In this document: piece by piece, positions 32,374 through 44,035 of the stretch
How the letters are laid out: each line of letters opens with the position of its first letter
How positions within the stretch are numbered: position 1 is the stretch's first letter
Assembly: GCA_023014485.1 (NCBI GenBank)
Contig: JAJOZX010002701.1
Coordinates: forward strand, 294,501 to 358,500
Direction: 5' to 3'
Source: Bathynomus jamesi
Taxonomy: Eukaryota > Arthropoda > Malacostraca > Isopoda > Cirolanidae
Length of the DNA: 64,000 bases
Notes under the pieces: generated by a model
The model's input: the letters and a program-made list of their open reading frames with translations, nothing else
Databases searched by the model: none
What the model was told of the DNA's origin: nothing
Program-made: the position numbers and the translations under genes

Positions 32374-35190
32374 CCTAAATAATAAAGTAGTGTAGCTACT
32401 TCTAGTATATGGACCACCTCACTACCCCGTTGATAAGGATATAAACTTGTATAACAAATTAAGCAGAATAGTGAATAATAAGATCAGTGTGATTTTTGGT
32501 GATCTTAATTGTGGTAATGTAAATTGGGAAAACAAAACAGCTGATGCTGAGGGCTCAAGACTGTTGGAATTTGCCGATGACAACTTATTAAGTCAATGGG
32601 TTGACGGGCCTACTAGGGGTAATAATAAACTAGACCTCATATTCACGAACGAAGATGACCTAGTCTCTAACCTGACTATTGGTGAAAATTTAAGTAATAG
32701 CGATCATAATTTTATTAGGTTTGACCTCAGGGTTCCAGTTAATACACGCGAAAAGACTCGTGAAAGACTGGATTTCTCGAGAGCAAATTTTGAAAGCTTC
32801 CGAAGTAGTTTAGACACACTTGAAGTTCTAATAAGTGAGGATGTCAATGTCACCTGGAGCTCATATAGGGATCAATTTAGAATATTACAGAACACTTTTA
32901 TACCAACTAAAATGGTTTCCTTGTCAACAAAGTCACCGAAATGGTTTAACAACGAAATTAGGAGGGCTATTACGGGAAGAAATAGAGCCTACAAACTACT
33001 TAAGTCGCATTTCAACCACACTAATTCAGAAAACTATATAAACCTACGTAGGAGGGTTAAGTCCTTAATTAGATCAGCCAAACGTGATGAAGAAGCTAGA
33101 GTTGCCTCACTCTGTAAAGTTAACCCTAAAGAATTTTTTGCCCATGTTAATAGCAGAAAGCCAATTAAAAATTCTGTAGGCCCCTTAAAAGATAGAAATG
33201 GCGTACTGAAATTCGGTGATAATGATATAGCTAATACGTTAAACGAGTTCTTCATTACAGTCTTCACGGAGGAAGACACAATAGAAGTGCCAAGTCCTCG
33301 GATTACATATGACGGTGACCAGCCCGTAGAGACCATAAGTTTTACGAGAAATGAGGTACAGCAATTAATTGATAAGATGAACAACTACAAATCACCTGGC
33401 CCCGACTTATTTCTTCCAAGGGTATTAAAAGAGGTTAGCCACAATGTTGTTGACAACTTAGTAACCATATTCAAACAATCAATCGAGTTAGGGAAAGTTC
33501 CAACCGACTGGAAGTTAGCAAATGTAACACCAATCTTTAAAAAGCGTGATAGGGAAAGTCCTTGTAATTATCGCCCGATCAGTCTAACATCAGTTGTCGG
33601 CAAACTGTTGGAATCCATCATTACAAAACGTATTGTGTATCACCTTGAATCTAACAATCTAATTTTTTATTCTCAACATGGATTTAGGCGACATAGATCC
33701 AGTCTGACAAACCTGTTAGAGTTTTTCCATAATATGCACACACTGTACGATGCAAGTAGGGCAATAGATATAGTGTATCTCGACTTTCAAAAAGCCTTTG
33801 ACAAAGTCCCTCACGCTAGATTGATAGCTAAAGTCAAAGGACTAGGAATCACCGGGATCGTTTCCAACTGGAGTGAGGATTGGTTAAAAGATAGAAAGCA
33901 GAGTGGTAATAAATGGAGTGGCTTCGGAGTGGGCACCCGTCACGAGTGGTGTCCCACAGGGTTCCGTTCTGGGTTCTTTACTTTTTATCATCTATATTAA
34001 CGATATAGACGTCGGGCTTCTAAGTGCAATCTCAAAATTTGCAGACGATACGAAATTAGGAAGTAGTGTAGGTACTGAGGAGGGCGTAAGAACGCTTCAG
34101 AACGATCTTGACAGGTTGGGCGAATGGTCTGCTACATGGCAGATGCCATTCAACTTGGACAAATGTGAAGTAATGCACATAGGTTATAAAAACCCGAAGA
34201 CCGATTACTCTCTCTTGGGAAGGAACTTGACTGAGACCGATCTAGAGAAAGACTTAGGAGTCTATATCAGCAACGATCTGAAACCGTCGAAGCACTGTGC
34301 AGAAGTCGAAAAGAGGGCCTTAAAATTATTAGGTTATATTAAAAGACAGTTCCAGTTTCGGAACAAGGAGACTGTAATGTGTCTTTATAATTCTCTAGTC
34401 AGACCTCAACTGGAATACTGTGCGCAGTTTTGGTCTCCATCCCTCAGGAAGGACATAGAAAGGTTAGAAAGAGTACAAGCAAGGGCTACAAAATTGATCC
34501 CTTCAATGAGAATGCAAAGCTACCAACGGAGATTGGAGCGCCTAAATCTGTTTAGCTTAGAGACGAGGAGGTTGCGGGGTCAGCTTATTCAAGTCTTCAA
34601 GATGCTCAAAGGGATAGACAGGGTAGATTACAGAAACTTATTCTCACTTAATGCAATCCGACAAGAAATAATGGGTTTAAACTGGAACTAAAGACATTTA
34701 GGACCTCTGTCTGCGGAAATTTCTTTTCCTATAAAATAGTTAATATCTGGAACCAACTTCCCTCAGAGGTTGTTTCCAGTCAAAGTGTAAATGTGTTTAA
34801 AAATAGGCTAGACAAAGTACTGAACACACTCATAGTTTAAGATTAAAACCTCAGAAAACTCTGCAGGAGTTCGCTTGCACGGTGTCTCTGTGAGCAAGCT
34901 AAATATAGAGCTATTTAGATATTCTCCACTTTCCTGTAAAATTTCCTTGGCTACTTTTCCAGGGTCAAGGTATTTTCTTCAACCTTTTTCCATACCTGCC
35001 TCTGGCAGGGAGGGAGCGGAGGGTGTGGAGAGAGCCTTCTACTTTTCTATCCAGTTTTCTACTACTATTAGGATAGTTGAAACAAAAATAAACTTTTAAT
35101 AACAGGAACCTCCCAGAGTGGACCGAAAGGTCTTTGAGGCTTCCTCTTGTCCTTGTAACTCTCTCTCTAACTCTCTCTCTCTCTCTAGCA

Positions 35191-36166
35191 TTCTTGTTTT
35201 CATCTTACGCATTATTCCATTCATATTTACATATTAAACAGCTATGGCAACATCGCATAGTTCTCTCGTACTCCAGCATTAATACTGAACCATGTAGTCA
35301 CTCAACTCATCCCTAACTCTTACACATGTACTAAAACCCATATGAAGATTTTATCTTTTATAAACTTCCTAATGATACTATATATTTTAAGCACTTGCCA
35401 CAAGGCATATTTGTTCATGCTATCACATTAGGGAAGATAAAAATATATATATGAAAATAAATCTTTTTAATAATATAATTTAAAAAACTTCGATAAAGTT
35501 TGAACTACTCAGCTGCTGGGCTCATATAATTTGGACAATGTTTTAGAAAGGTTTTTATACTTTTCCTTATCTTTTTTGTAATCACTATAATTTTTATTAA
35601 CCTTTTCTGAACATTTATTGCAACTTTTAATATGAGCCGATATCCTCGAACCACTTTAAGCAATGTAATGTGAGCAAAATTCAACTTTCACTCTTTAGTT
35701 TTCAAGATTTTAGTGCTTCAGCAGAGTTGTAATTTTGGTTTCCATTCAACAAATATCGATCATTTGCTAATTTTTAACTAAAGTATTGAAGCTTACAAAA
35801 CTTAAAACTTTTTTTAGCTGTAGCGTAATCACAAACCTGAAAAATTGTATTTATAAACTTAAAGGCTTATAAAAATAATATAAAACTAATAAATTTAAAA
35901 GAAAAATCAGTCACAAGAGCTAAATTATAACATGAAAGCCAGAGAAAAGACGAACGTGACACGTACTAAAAGACACGTGCTAACATGCATCCAGTAAAAA
36001 AGTGATTAGATTATCTTTAAAAACAAAAGATGAAAAATCTTTTAAAAAACTATTTCTTGTAAGTGTTATGAATTAAAGCTTTCACGTCTTTCCAAGTTCT
36101 ATCTTTAACGGAGTTTTCTCTTATGAATTTCTCGCACGCTCGCTTACCGGGAGCCCTTTTCTTTTC
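35191..36166. other. Unassigned AT-rich DNA
   Basis: No frame, terminal repeat or RNA gene recognised. Confidence 0.4.
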
Positions 36167-36225
36167 TATGTATGTTTCAAATGTTTTGACTCACTGAGTG
36201 AGTCAAAACATTTGAAACATACATA
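36167..36225. repeat. Perfect 28-bp hairpin
   Basis: 36167-36194 and 36198-36225 are exact inverse copies around a 3-base loop (TATGTATGTTTC... and ...GAAACATACATA). It lies 20 bp beyond the stop codon of the minus-strand gene that follows. Confidence 0.9.
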
Positions 36226-36245
36226 CTCCGTCACTTTTGAGGGCC

Positions 36246-38593
36246 TTAGATTTTATGAAAGGGTCCCACTTCTTGCGTCCACTCCATTTGTTTGACTTCT
36301 ATTTCGATGGAATTTTCTATGCTGTCCGAGTTGTCAACTGGTTCATTTGGGTTCTCGCAAGACATCGATATTTGAGCCCCTTCCAAAGTTTCATTAATGT
36401 CAAGTACCACTGACGGATGCTTCCCTTTATCACTATTAGTTGTTTCAGCGAAAGTATTTGACTCATTTATCGGATGAAGGATTTCGTTCAGCGAAACTTC
36501 TTCCATTGATCTTCCTGGAAACTTGTGTACAATCCCTTCGTCCACAGCAAGGAGAAATTTAGAAACTTTTGCCACTTCGATAGCGCTTTTATGCAGTTGA
36601 CAGAATTCACTGTGAATGTCTCCGCTGTGCCCCATGTGATTAGCAAGAAACTCTAAATCATTACCAGTTAGGTTCATAACTTGAGACACAGTACCAACGT
36701 ACTTACTCATAGAGGTGCTATGAATTTGCTGAGGATACTCCAATGTACACTGTGATACGCAACTTTGAAGAGCATCACCACCTCGAATATTATTTTCGAG
36801 TGTGTCAGCAAACAAATATGGATTAGAGCCACTTATTCCGGCTTCTTCTTTCAAGTTACGTAATGTATCCAATGCTTCTTTCATAAGAGGAGTCAAAAGT
36901 AGTGAAACTTTCGCGTTTCCTTTTCCGTTTATTTGAATCATGTCAAACAATTCGGCCAATGCTCTTTCCATTGGAGATAAACCAGCCAATATCTCCCTTG
37001 AATTTAAGGATTTCCAGTCAGATTTTTTGAGATAGGTTTCGAGTAGAAGTCTCTCAGCTTCTTTCTTTTTGTTAAATAAAGTATTGAGTGCCACAGTAGC
37101 CTCACTAAGTGATTGCCAGGTTTGTTTGTCCTTATTTTCTTTCAGCTGTACTATCAGGTCAGAGACGCGTCTCTTTAAAAATTGCGAAAGACTTATCAAA
37201 TCTTCGGTTTCAGGTAACTGGGGAATCTTGATGATTTTTTTCGTTCATCAACAGTTTCTTTTTAGGCACACTGAAATGATTGCTCCATCTGGTATCCATC
37301 AAAAATGTAAAATTTTTAATATCTTCTCGCATAACACTATCTTGTTCTTCGATGGCAAATTCACGCAAAAGGTCGAATTGGTCATAGTTTAAGGGAAATC
37401 TGCGAACACCGAAAGTTATAGGTTTTGACTTGTCCTTTTCACTTTCCCACGTTAAATTGAGAACTGCCTCAACAATAACGGCGTGATGAATACTCTTCAT
37501 AAAATATTTGAGATTTTCCTTTTTTTCTGTAATATGATTTATTTCTTTCGACAAACGTCCAAGCTCTCTCATTTTGTTAATAATTGATTTCCTTTGAGTT
37601 GTTCCCTTTTAGCTCAATAACATTTTTCCGAAATCACAAATTAGTTTGTCGTTCTTAACTATCGTTTGTATGTCATCTCTTCTCATCCTAGATATTACTT
37701 TTGAATAAACATCCTGATTATCTCCAGTGGCACAGTGAAGTAAATTGTAACCCCGACTCACGTAATGCGACTGGTCTTCACTGTCTTTATATTTACATTT
37801 CTTTATATGATGAGATGCCTGTCTCCTGTGGAAGAACCCGAGACAAAAGATACGAGGAACGTAGTCACCAATTTTGGGTTTTGTTTTTAACTGATATGAT
37901 GGTCCTTTTACTACATAAATTTCACCTTCATTTTTCCTTATACTACTAATATTATGCCTGAAGTTACCATTCAGACGTAAGAATTCTAACTTTTTCTTTC
38001 GTTCTTTATCTCCTGGAGGCAAATACTTAATATTTTTAATTTGATCTTCATTACTGTGTTGGTCAAGGTAATGACGAGCTATCTTGCAGTAAGACTTTCC
38101 GCAGAACAGGCAAGCACTTTTCTTATCATATATTCTCTGGATACTCACATGTTGTTTAATTTGATTAACAAAACACTCTTCAATAGATTCCTGTTCTGGC
38201 ATTTCACTTACATTCTTATAATTACTAAATATATGATGCATTAAATTAAGTTCGTCCCGATATATTTTTTTTAAGACATCAAAGAGAGTATTTAGATTAT
38301 CGTCAGGTGAATTCTGACTTTCTGATTCAACAGTTCCGCTTGTTGATACGCTCTGTGGGATTTGATATTTGGAGGACTCTAACTTTCCCTTTTTACTCCT
38401 CCGTAGTTCCCGTATTACTCTTTTCTTGGAAGCAGTATCAACCCGTGAATCATCCGAAGCTTCTTTTGAATCATGTATGCTGTACTCTGTTCCAGATAAA
38501 TCTGTTAAGTCCTCTTCTAAAGCACTATCAGTCACAGTTTCTTCTGGTGACGTTTCATCTGGTGACGTTTCATCACACTCAAAAAATTCACCT
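36246..38593 (-). pseudogene. Zinc-finger protein with tyrosine-recombinase-like C-terminus
   Basis: A likely 3' splice site (TTTCCTTTGCAG, ending at 38594) opens a frame that is nearly continuous to 36246. One in-frame TAA (37609-37611) and one shift in an A7 run near 37235 break it. The N-terminal third is acidic and Ser-rich. Next come CLFCGKSYCKIARHYLDQH (C-x2-C ... H-x4-H) and CLGFFHRRQASHHIKKC, two zinc fingers. The C-terminal frame (36246-37199, 317 codons) has a predicted recombinase fold: Arg139, SKYVGTVSQV at 165-174, and NHMGH at 187-191. In tyrosine recombinases the nucleophile lies about nine residues after the His of (L/M)GH. Here that position is Cys200 (TGT). I recognise the layout from unnamed multicopy metazoan proteins and infer a Crypton-like origin. 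Inactive as a recombinase on present evidence. Confidence 0.6.
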
Positions 38594-38841
38594 CTGCAAA
38601 GGAAAAATACATTAGTTTTTCCTTAACATTAAGGTTCACAGTTTCGCCAAATCTCCGGTAAGGTGTGTTTAACTAATAAAAATAAATACCTTCCAAAAGA
38701 TAACAAATGAATGTCAAGGTACAAAGATTACTTTACATAACAAACGATAACTGGCTAAAAACAACTTGGTGTGGAATCATTTTGACATAAGTACTAAAGT
38801 GGACCAACGTTCTTATTAAATCCGCCCATATGAAAGACACC

Positions 38842-38843
<2 letters not shown>

Positions 38844-38877
<34 letters not shown>
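38844..38877. repeat. (TA)n tract
   Basis: TA run abutting the mariner derivative. Confidence 0.9.
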
Positions 38878-38880
<3 letters not shown>

Positions 38881-39605
38881 GGTGGGCCGAAAGTCTGGAT
38901 CCATAGGAAAATATTTATTTTAATACACAAATTACAACAAATGGTAAATACTTAAAATGAATATCAACTTTAACTCGTAAATGCGTATCCGTGATACTGT
39001 ACAGTAGTTCGTACTCCAGTATAAATACTCAAATACTTTTTTTATTTCAGCCCAGAAATGGTTCGAATCTAACAACAGAAGACCGGGTAGAACTTGTGCT
39101 CATGTACGCAAGACAGGGCGCTACACACAGAGAAGTTGCTACCGAATTCAATAGAAATCATCCTGATAAGCATCCAGTAACACATGCGACTGTTGGCAAG
39201 TTGTTTAAACGTTTCAAAGAAACAGGAGTGTACATGATCGACGGCGTTCTGGTCGTCCAAAACTGCAACTGATGAAAATACCTCTGCAATGGTATGTGAA
39301 ACTTTAACGAATAGTCCAGTAAAGTCAACAAGAAGATTATCAAATGAAACACGCATCTCGAGAACGTCAATTCGAAAATTATTAAAAATCATAAATTCCA
39401 TCCCTAAGTGTCTCGATGTCAGAGGCCGCCAATTTGAGCATTTGTTATAATTTGTTGTTTATACTGGAGTACGAACCACTGTACAGTATCACGGATACGC
39501 ATTTACGAGTTAAAGTTGATATTCATTTTAAGTATTTACCATTTGTTGTAATTTATGTATTAAAATAAATATTTTCCTATGGATCCAGACTTTCGGCCCA
39601 CCCTG
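38878..39605 (+). mobile_element. mariner derivative with 148-bp inverted repeats
   Basis: 38878-39025 and 39458-39605 are nearly perfect inverse copies (CAGGGTGGGCCGAAAGTCTG at the tip), flanked by TA. 728 bp. Confidence 0.95.
39058..39448 (+). pseudogene. mariner transposase reduced to the DNA-binding domain
   Basis: Between the long repeats the frame LTTEDRVELVLMYARQGATH and HATVGKLFKRFKETG gives the first helix-turn-helix. A shift near 39235 is followed by the SGRPK-type linker and the second helix-turn-helix (SRTSIRKLLK), and then directly by DVRGRQFEHLL and a stop. That last block is the family's extreme C-terminus, so the whole catalytic core has been deleted. Confidence 0.8.
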
Positions 39606-39611
39606 TATATA

Positions 39612-40164
39612 CAGAGTCATGCAAGAAGTAAATAGACACCCTTAATTTTAGATTGTAATATACCCATCCTAGAACATGCCTCGAACACAAGATATAGCTG
39701 CACGTCCATAATAACCAAGCTGATGAAGATAGTTTACTGCTGTTCTTGGGCTAATTTTGAGTTTTTCTGCCACTTCTGAAGCTTTTAAACGAGGGTTGTT
39801 CTCAAAAGATCTTCGAACAAAACGAAGACATCTGTCAGAAGGCCCAGGTCGACCAGGTCGTGATTCAATTGATGTTTTGCCCTTTTCTTTAAATTGGACT
39901 ATTATTCTGTTAACAGTAGAAAGGGTATTCGAGATTCCTAGCTATTTGTCGCTGGGACAGTCCACCCTCAGATTGACCAACAATCTGTCCTCGTTGAAAG
40001 TCAGAAATTTCTTTGGAATCTTGTGTTCGAGGCATGTTCTAGGATGGGTATATTACAATCTAAAAAAAGGAAACGAATATTAGTCATAATAATGGCCAAA
40101 AAATTTGGATGCATACATTTTACCATAAAATTAAGGGTGCCTATTTACTTCTTGCATGTCTCTG
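39612..40164 (-). mobile_element. Tc1 derivative with long inverted repeats
   Basis: CAGAGTCATGCAAGAAGTAA is inverted at 40145-40164. The arms extend about 83 bp on the left (39612-39694) and include the transposase start codon region on both sides (CATGCCTCGAACACAAG and its inverse). Flanked by TATA. Confidence 0.85.
39670..40034 (-). pseudogene. Tc1 transposase N-terminal domain only
   Basis: ATG at 40034 opens [20 protein letters not shown] and [13 protein letters not shown], a helix-turn-helix. A one-base insertion near 39920 shifts the frame. The second half reads SRPGRPGPSDR, then FENNPRLKASEVAEKLKIS, and runs out into the inverted repeat. No catalytic residues are present. Confidence 0.75.
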
Positions 40165-40570
40165 TATATACACACAGGGTGTCCCAAAAGGTATGGCCTA
40201 AAAATACACTTTTACAATTTTTTTATTATAAATGATAGTTAAAGAACAATGATAAAAACAGGCATGAATGCTTTAAGTTTTATTTAATATAGTTAGTAAA
40301 CCTCCACATGATATTCACCGTTCACAACAACTAGTCTAATTCTACGTTCAAATCCTAAAAAAGCTGAACGTATGAAATCTGGTGTAAGTGATGCACATAC
40401 CGTATGTCATAAAAACTACAAAGGCGCTTAGCTTAACTTAGCCTAACACATCAAATAGCCTCGTACTGTAGTTGTTGTTGTTGTTGTTGTTTAGCCGATC
40501 AGCCCACCCTGATCGAGCAAGCCGGCGGCACGCAGGTAACCGATCGCCCTCTCCGGAGTGGACCAGAGGT

Positions 40571-42227
40571 TCAGCGCACTCGTGATGTTGTGTTGTGTTG
40601 TGTTCGTTGTTGTGCTAGAGCGGTACAGTCCGTCATAATGTGTTCAATTGTTTGTGGTGTGTCTTGGCACAGGTGGCAGGTGTCGTCTATGGAGTTGTCT
40701 AGTCTGTGTTTATATGTCCATAAGTTGGGGTGATGTCCACATCGGAATCGTGCTAAGTTAACTCGATCCGATCTGCTCAGGCTGATCTCTGACCTGTTAA
40801 TGGGCGGGCTTCGCACCTAGGACCGCATTCGGACCGAGTCGTGTCAGTGCTTTGTGGGTTAGGTGTGTGTGTATGTGTTTTCTGTACTGTGTGATGTCTG
40901 TGGGGCGTGGTATGGAATGGAGTATTTGGTTATAATGTCTCTCTGGTGTTACCTTAATGGTGCGAGGTGTTGGTGCATGATTGTACATGTAGTGGCAAGG
41001 GTGTTGTGGGTTAGTTGTCGCTGCTGCCATGAATTGTGTTCCCCTCATGTCTAAATGTTCCCTAACTTTTAGTATTTTTGTTTCTGTGTGCAGGTGTTCT
41101 ATTGGTGTTGTTTGAGTGCATCCTGTAATGATACGAAGTGCGTTGTTTTGTATTGTTTGTAAGGTGTTTATGTGTGTGTTTGAGATAATGGGTGCCCAGC
41201 ATGGGCTAGCATAGTCCATAACTGAGCGAATATATTGTTTGTAGATGAGTGATGTTGTTTCCTGCTGGTGTCCAAAGTTTGTGCCTGTTAGTACCCTAAG
41301 CGTGTTAAGTCTTGACGTACATTTGTTTTTAATGTCCTGAATGTGGTTTGCAAAAGATAATGATGTGTTGTATGTGACACCTAGTATTTTGGTTCTGTGA
41401 GTGTGTGGAATGTTGATGTTGTTTAGTGTAAGTTGTGGAATTACCTGGTGTTCTTTTGTGTTGCTTGTAAGCAAGGTGATGGTTGATTTTGTGGGCGCTA
41501 CTTTGAGTCTATTGTGTGTGAGCCAGTCTTGTATACTGTTTATGTATGTTTGTAGGTTATTTGTAGCGGTGTCGATGTTGTTGTGGGTGGATGTTAGAGT
41601 GATATCATCTGCATATGATGATAAGGTAAGCTTGTTATCTATGGGTGTTGGAATGTCATGCATGTATAAGTTGAAGAGTGTTGGTGAGAGAACAGAGCCT
41701 TGAGGGACCCCGTTCGGAAAAAGCTTGTTTTTGGATGACTTGCCATTAAATGTGACATGTGAGTATCTTCCTGAGAGATAGTTGCTCAGCCACCTTTTGG
41801 TGTTATTGTGCATGTTTGTGTTGAGTATTTTGTTTATGAGAGGGAAGCGTGGGATAGCATCAAATGCTTTACTAATGTCTATTGTTGCTAATAGTGTACG
41901 TTGAGCTGGTCTTCTAGAGTTGATGCCATCCATGATGTGCTGCGTCAGGTTAGTGAGTAATGTCGTGGTTGAGTGGTGAGGTCTGAATCCATGTTGAGTA
42001 GGCGATAGTGGTATGTGTGGGTTGGTGATTTGTAAGATTAGTCTTTCTGTTACTTTGGAAGGTGTGCATAGTAAAGTAATGGGTCTATAGGAAGCTGGTT
42101 CTGTTGGATTTTTGTTTGGTTTGAGTAGTGTAATAATTTTACCTTGTTTCCATATGTCAGGAATAATACAGTGTTGGTATGAATATGTGCTGATATTTGT
42201 GAGAGCTAGTATTCCTTGTGGGCCCAA
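40571..42227 (-). pseudogene. LINE reverse transcriptase and C-terminal zinc motif
   Basis: The frame 42227-40797 (476 codons) has YRPITLL, QHGFRPHHSTTTLL, TIDISKAFDAIPR, GVPQGSVLSPTLFN and the catalytic YADD. The thumb region ends with a CTQTTPIEHLHTETKIL block. Within the last 20 bases a one-base shift (40797-40816) moves to the frame 40816-40571. That frame carries a SRSDRVNLARFRCGHH segment and the C-terminal C-x2-C-x7-H-x4-C motif (CHLCQDTPQTIEHIMTDC). Otherwise complete, so the copy looks young. Confidence 0.85.
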
Positions 42228-42277
42228 GTGTTTAAGGTGTATGTTAGATATGTTGTCTGGTCCAGTAGCCTTCGAAT

Positions 42278-44035
42278 TTAATGTTTTTGATGATCTTGGT
42301 GGTCTGGTCTGTATTGAAGGGTGTAATGGTCGTGTCGAGTCTGTAGGTTTTCTTGTGTCTGGCTGTTTGTGTCTGCGTGTTTCTGGTTGTTGTCTCTGTT
42401 TAAGTGACTTATCTTTGCGTAGTGATTAACTAGAATGTTAGCTTGTTGTGTGTATGTTGGGATATTATTTTGGCTGCGACAGATAGCCGCGTGTGAGGTG
42501 TGAATGCCGCTGTTAGAGTGGGTAATGCTGTTTATAGTCTTGTATAGCCTGTATGTATCTGTGGAGTGGTTTAGTGTTGTTATGAATTCCCTGAATGTTT
42601 CTGTTTGTTTTTCTTTGAGTTTGTTGTTTATTTCTGTGTTGAGCTGTTGTATCTGCTGCTTTATGGCTTCTGTGTGTGGTGTTTGTGTGTTATGTTTGAG
42701 GTTGTTACGTTGCCTTATGAGGTGGGCTATTTCTCTAGTGTAATTTGGGTTGTATTTCCTAATGTTGCCCTTGGGTATGTATTTGTTTGCATTATTGATA
42801 ATCTGATTAAATGTCTTGAGTGTTGTATCGATGTTTATGATGGGTGTGCTGTTTAATGTGGTGAATTGTTCCTCAGTCTGTATTTTGAACTGTTCCCAAT
42901 CAGCTTTCTTGTAATTTCTGTAAGTGTGCCTAAGGCTGTTGGGGCAGAGTGTAGAATGTGTTGTAATGATGATGGGCAGGTGGTCTGATGACAGTTGTTT
43001 TTCTGTTCTCCATTGTGTATGTGTTGCTAGTGAGGGGGAACAGAACGTTATGTCTGGGGAGGAGTTTGAGTATCCTGCTTGATGTGGTATGTGTGTATGT
43101 TCTTCTGTATTGTTAAGAATGAAGAGGCTGTTTAGTTGTGTGGCTATGTTGGCGCCTCTGGTGTTGTTTTGGTTGTGCAGGTACCAACTAGTGTCTTTGG
43201 CGTTGAAGTCTCCTCCTAAGATGACATTAGTGAGAGAGGCAAGATTGTGTAACTGTGGATTGTAATTGGCTGGCACCTGAGGTGAACTATCTGGTGGGAT
43301 GTAAATGTTGATTAGTGTGGTGTTGTGTTTTGCGCGTGTTTTAATGTTAACTGCCTGTATTTCTATCGTGTTATCTGCTTGGATTGTGTTTGTAATGTTT
43401 TGGGTAGCATCAGTGTAGCTAATGCTTTTACGTATGTAAGTGATGAGTCCACCCCCGTTACCCCCAGTACGATCTTGACGGATCGCCGTGAAGTCAGGGA
43501 TGGTGGGTGTTTTGTGTGTGCGTTTTAGTTTTGTTTCTTGTATAAGTGCTATGTGAATGTTTTGTTTGTGTACGAATTCCCTAAGCTGCATGATTTTGTT
43601 TGTGAGGCCATCTACGTTGTACTGTAATATGTTAATATTATACTTCTGTATGTGTCTCATGGTGCTATTGTGTCTATGTCTTTGTGTATGGTGACATGTG
43701 TAAGTTGTAGTGGGGCCTGGATTAGTCTTAATGTCGCCAGAGAGTAAGAGTAGTTCGGGGAGCACGCAATTGTTCCCTGTAATTGAAAAAATAGCACGCT
43801 GAGAATAGGTCCGGCCCCGGGAGCCGATCGGCACTCTGACCGTGCCACGCAACAGGCCGTCGACTGCCAGTCTGGCCAACCGTAGACAGCCCGCTGCACG
43901 GAGATTTGAGGAAGTTTGGCCACCAGCGCGTTGATGTTTTGGTTTGACGTCGCCTCTTCGCGTTGACGTGTCCTGCGCTGGAGGATGCAGCCACTGTTTA
44001 GAAGCTTCCTCGTCAGCTGCTAACACTTTTTTCAC
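42278..44035 (-). CDS. LINE endonuclease ORF with 2A-like motif
   Basis: 585 codons are open from just after a TGA near 44055. The first codon shown is GTG, and no ATG occurs before residue 124. Residues 92-108 read LPELLLLSGDIKTNPGP, which matches the D-x-x-x-NPGP core of 2A-like ribosome-skipping peptides; Lys replaces the usual Glu. The apurinic-type endonuclease follows: LQYNVDGL, IALIQETKL, GGGLITYI, YIPPDSSP, LGGDFNAKDTSW and SSDHLPIII hold the expected catalytic Asn, Glu, Asp and His positions. The end leads into the reverse transcriptase through a one-base shift near 42290. It may be part of one long ORF. The clade assignment (Jockey-like) is from overall pattern only. Confidence 0.8.
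   Translation of the reverse strand: MKKVLAADEEASKQWLHPPAQDTSTRRGDVKPKHQRAGGQTSSNLRAAGCLRLARLAVDGLLRGTVRVPIGSRGRTYSQRAIFSITGNNCVLPELLLLSGDIKTNPGPTTTYTCHHTQRHRHNSTMRHIQKYNINILQYNVDGLTNKIMQLREFVHKQNIHIALIQETKLKRTHKTPTIPDFTAIRQDRTGGNGGGLITYIRKSISYTDATQNITNTIQADNTIEIQAVNIKTRAKHNTTLINIYIPPDSSPQVPANYNPQLHNLASLTNVILGGDFNAKDTSWYLHNQNNTRGANIATQLNSLFILNNTEEHTHIPHQAGYSNSSPDITFCSPSLATHTQWRTEKQLSSDHLPIIITTHSTLCPNSLRHTYRNYKKADWEQFKIQTEEQFTTLNSTPIINIDTTLKTFNQIINNANKYIPKGNIRKYNPNYTREIAHLIRQRNNLKHNTQTPHTEAIKQQIQQLNTEINNKLKEKQTETFREFITTLNHSTDTYRLYKTINSITHSNSGIHTSHAAICRSQNNIPTYTQQANILVNHYAKISHLNRDNNQKHADTNSQTQENLQTRHDHYTLQYRPDHQDHQKH

Larger units (their letters stand above)
31378..34840 (+). pseudogene. CR1-type ORF2: endonuclease and reverse transcriptase
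   Basis: The endonuclease starts with VLFNARSIRNKL (about 31384). After a frameshift near 31440 come DIIGITESWI and GGGVLLYARD. A mini-hAT (31666-32373) then interrupts it. It resumes with VIFGDLN, then SDHNFIRF. The reverse transcriptase in 32447-34000 has SPGPD, NYRPISLTSV, QHGFR and YLDFQKAFDKVPH. A one-base shift near 33900 moves it to 33903-34691, with GVPQGSVLG and the catalytic FADD. A last shift near 34670 leads to the C-terminal IWNQLPSEVV and a stop at 34840. Apart from these events the domain series is complete. Confidence 0.9.
30214..35190 (+). mobile_element. CR1-type LINE, split by a mini-hAT
   Basis: ORF1 with an esterase domain and ORF2 with endonuclease and reverse transcriptase lie in the order found in CR1-group elements. 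The 5' end is truncated at the TA tract. The 3' untranslated part runs from 34841 to a CTCTCTAA-type pyrimidine repeat near 35158-35190. The end is approximate. Confidence 0.85.

Noticed and set aside
34875..35099. 74-codon frame after the CR1-type ORF2
   Set aside because: It lies in the LINE 3' untranslated region, and the stop of ORF2 at 34840 fits the family's normal end.
40863..43528. Plus-strand frames rich in Cys, Val and Trp
   Set aside because: Antisense shadows of the LINE coding strand, with no coherent domain.
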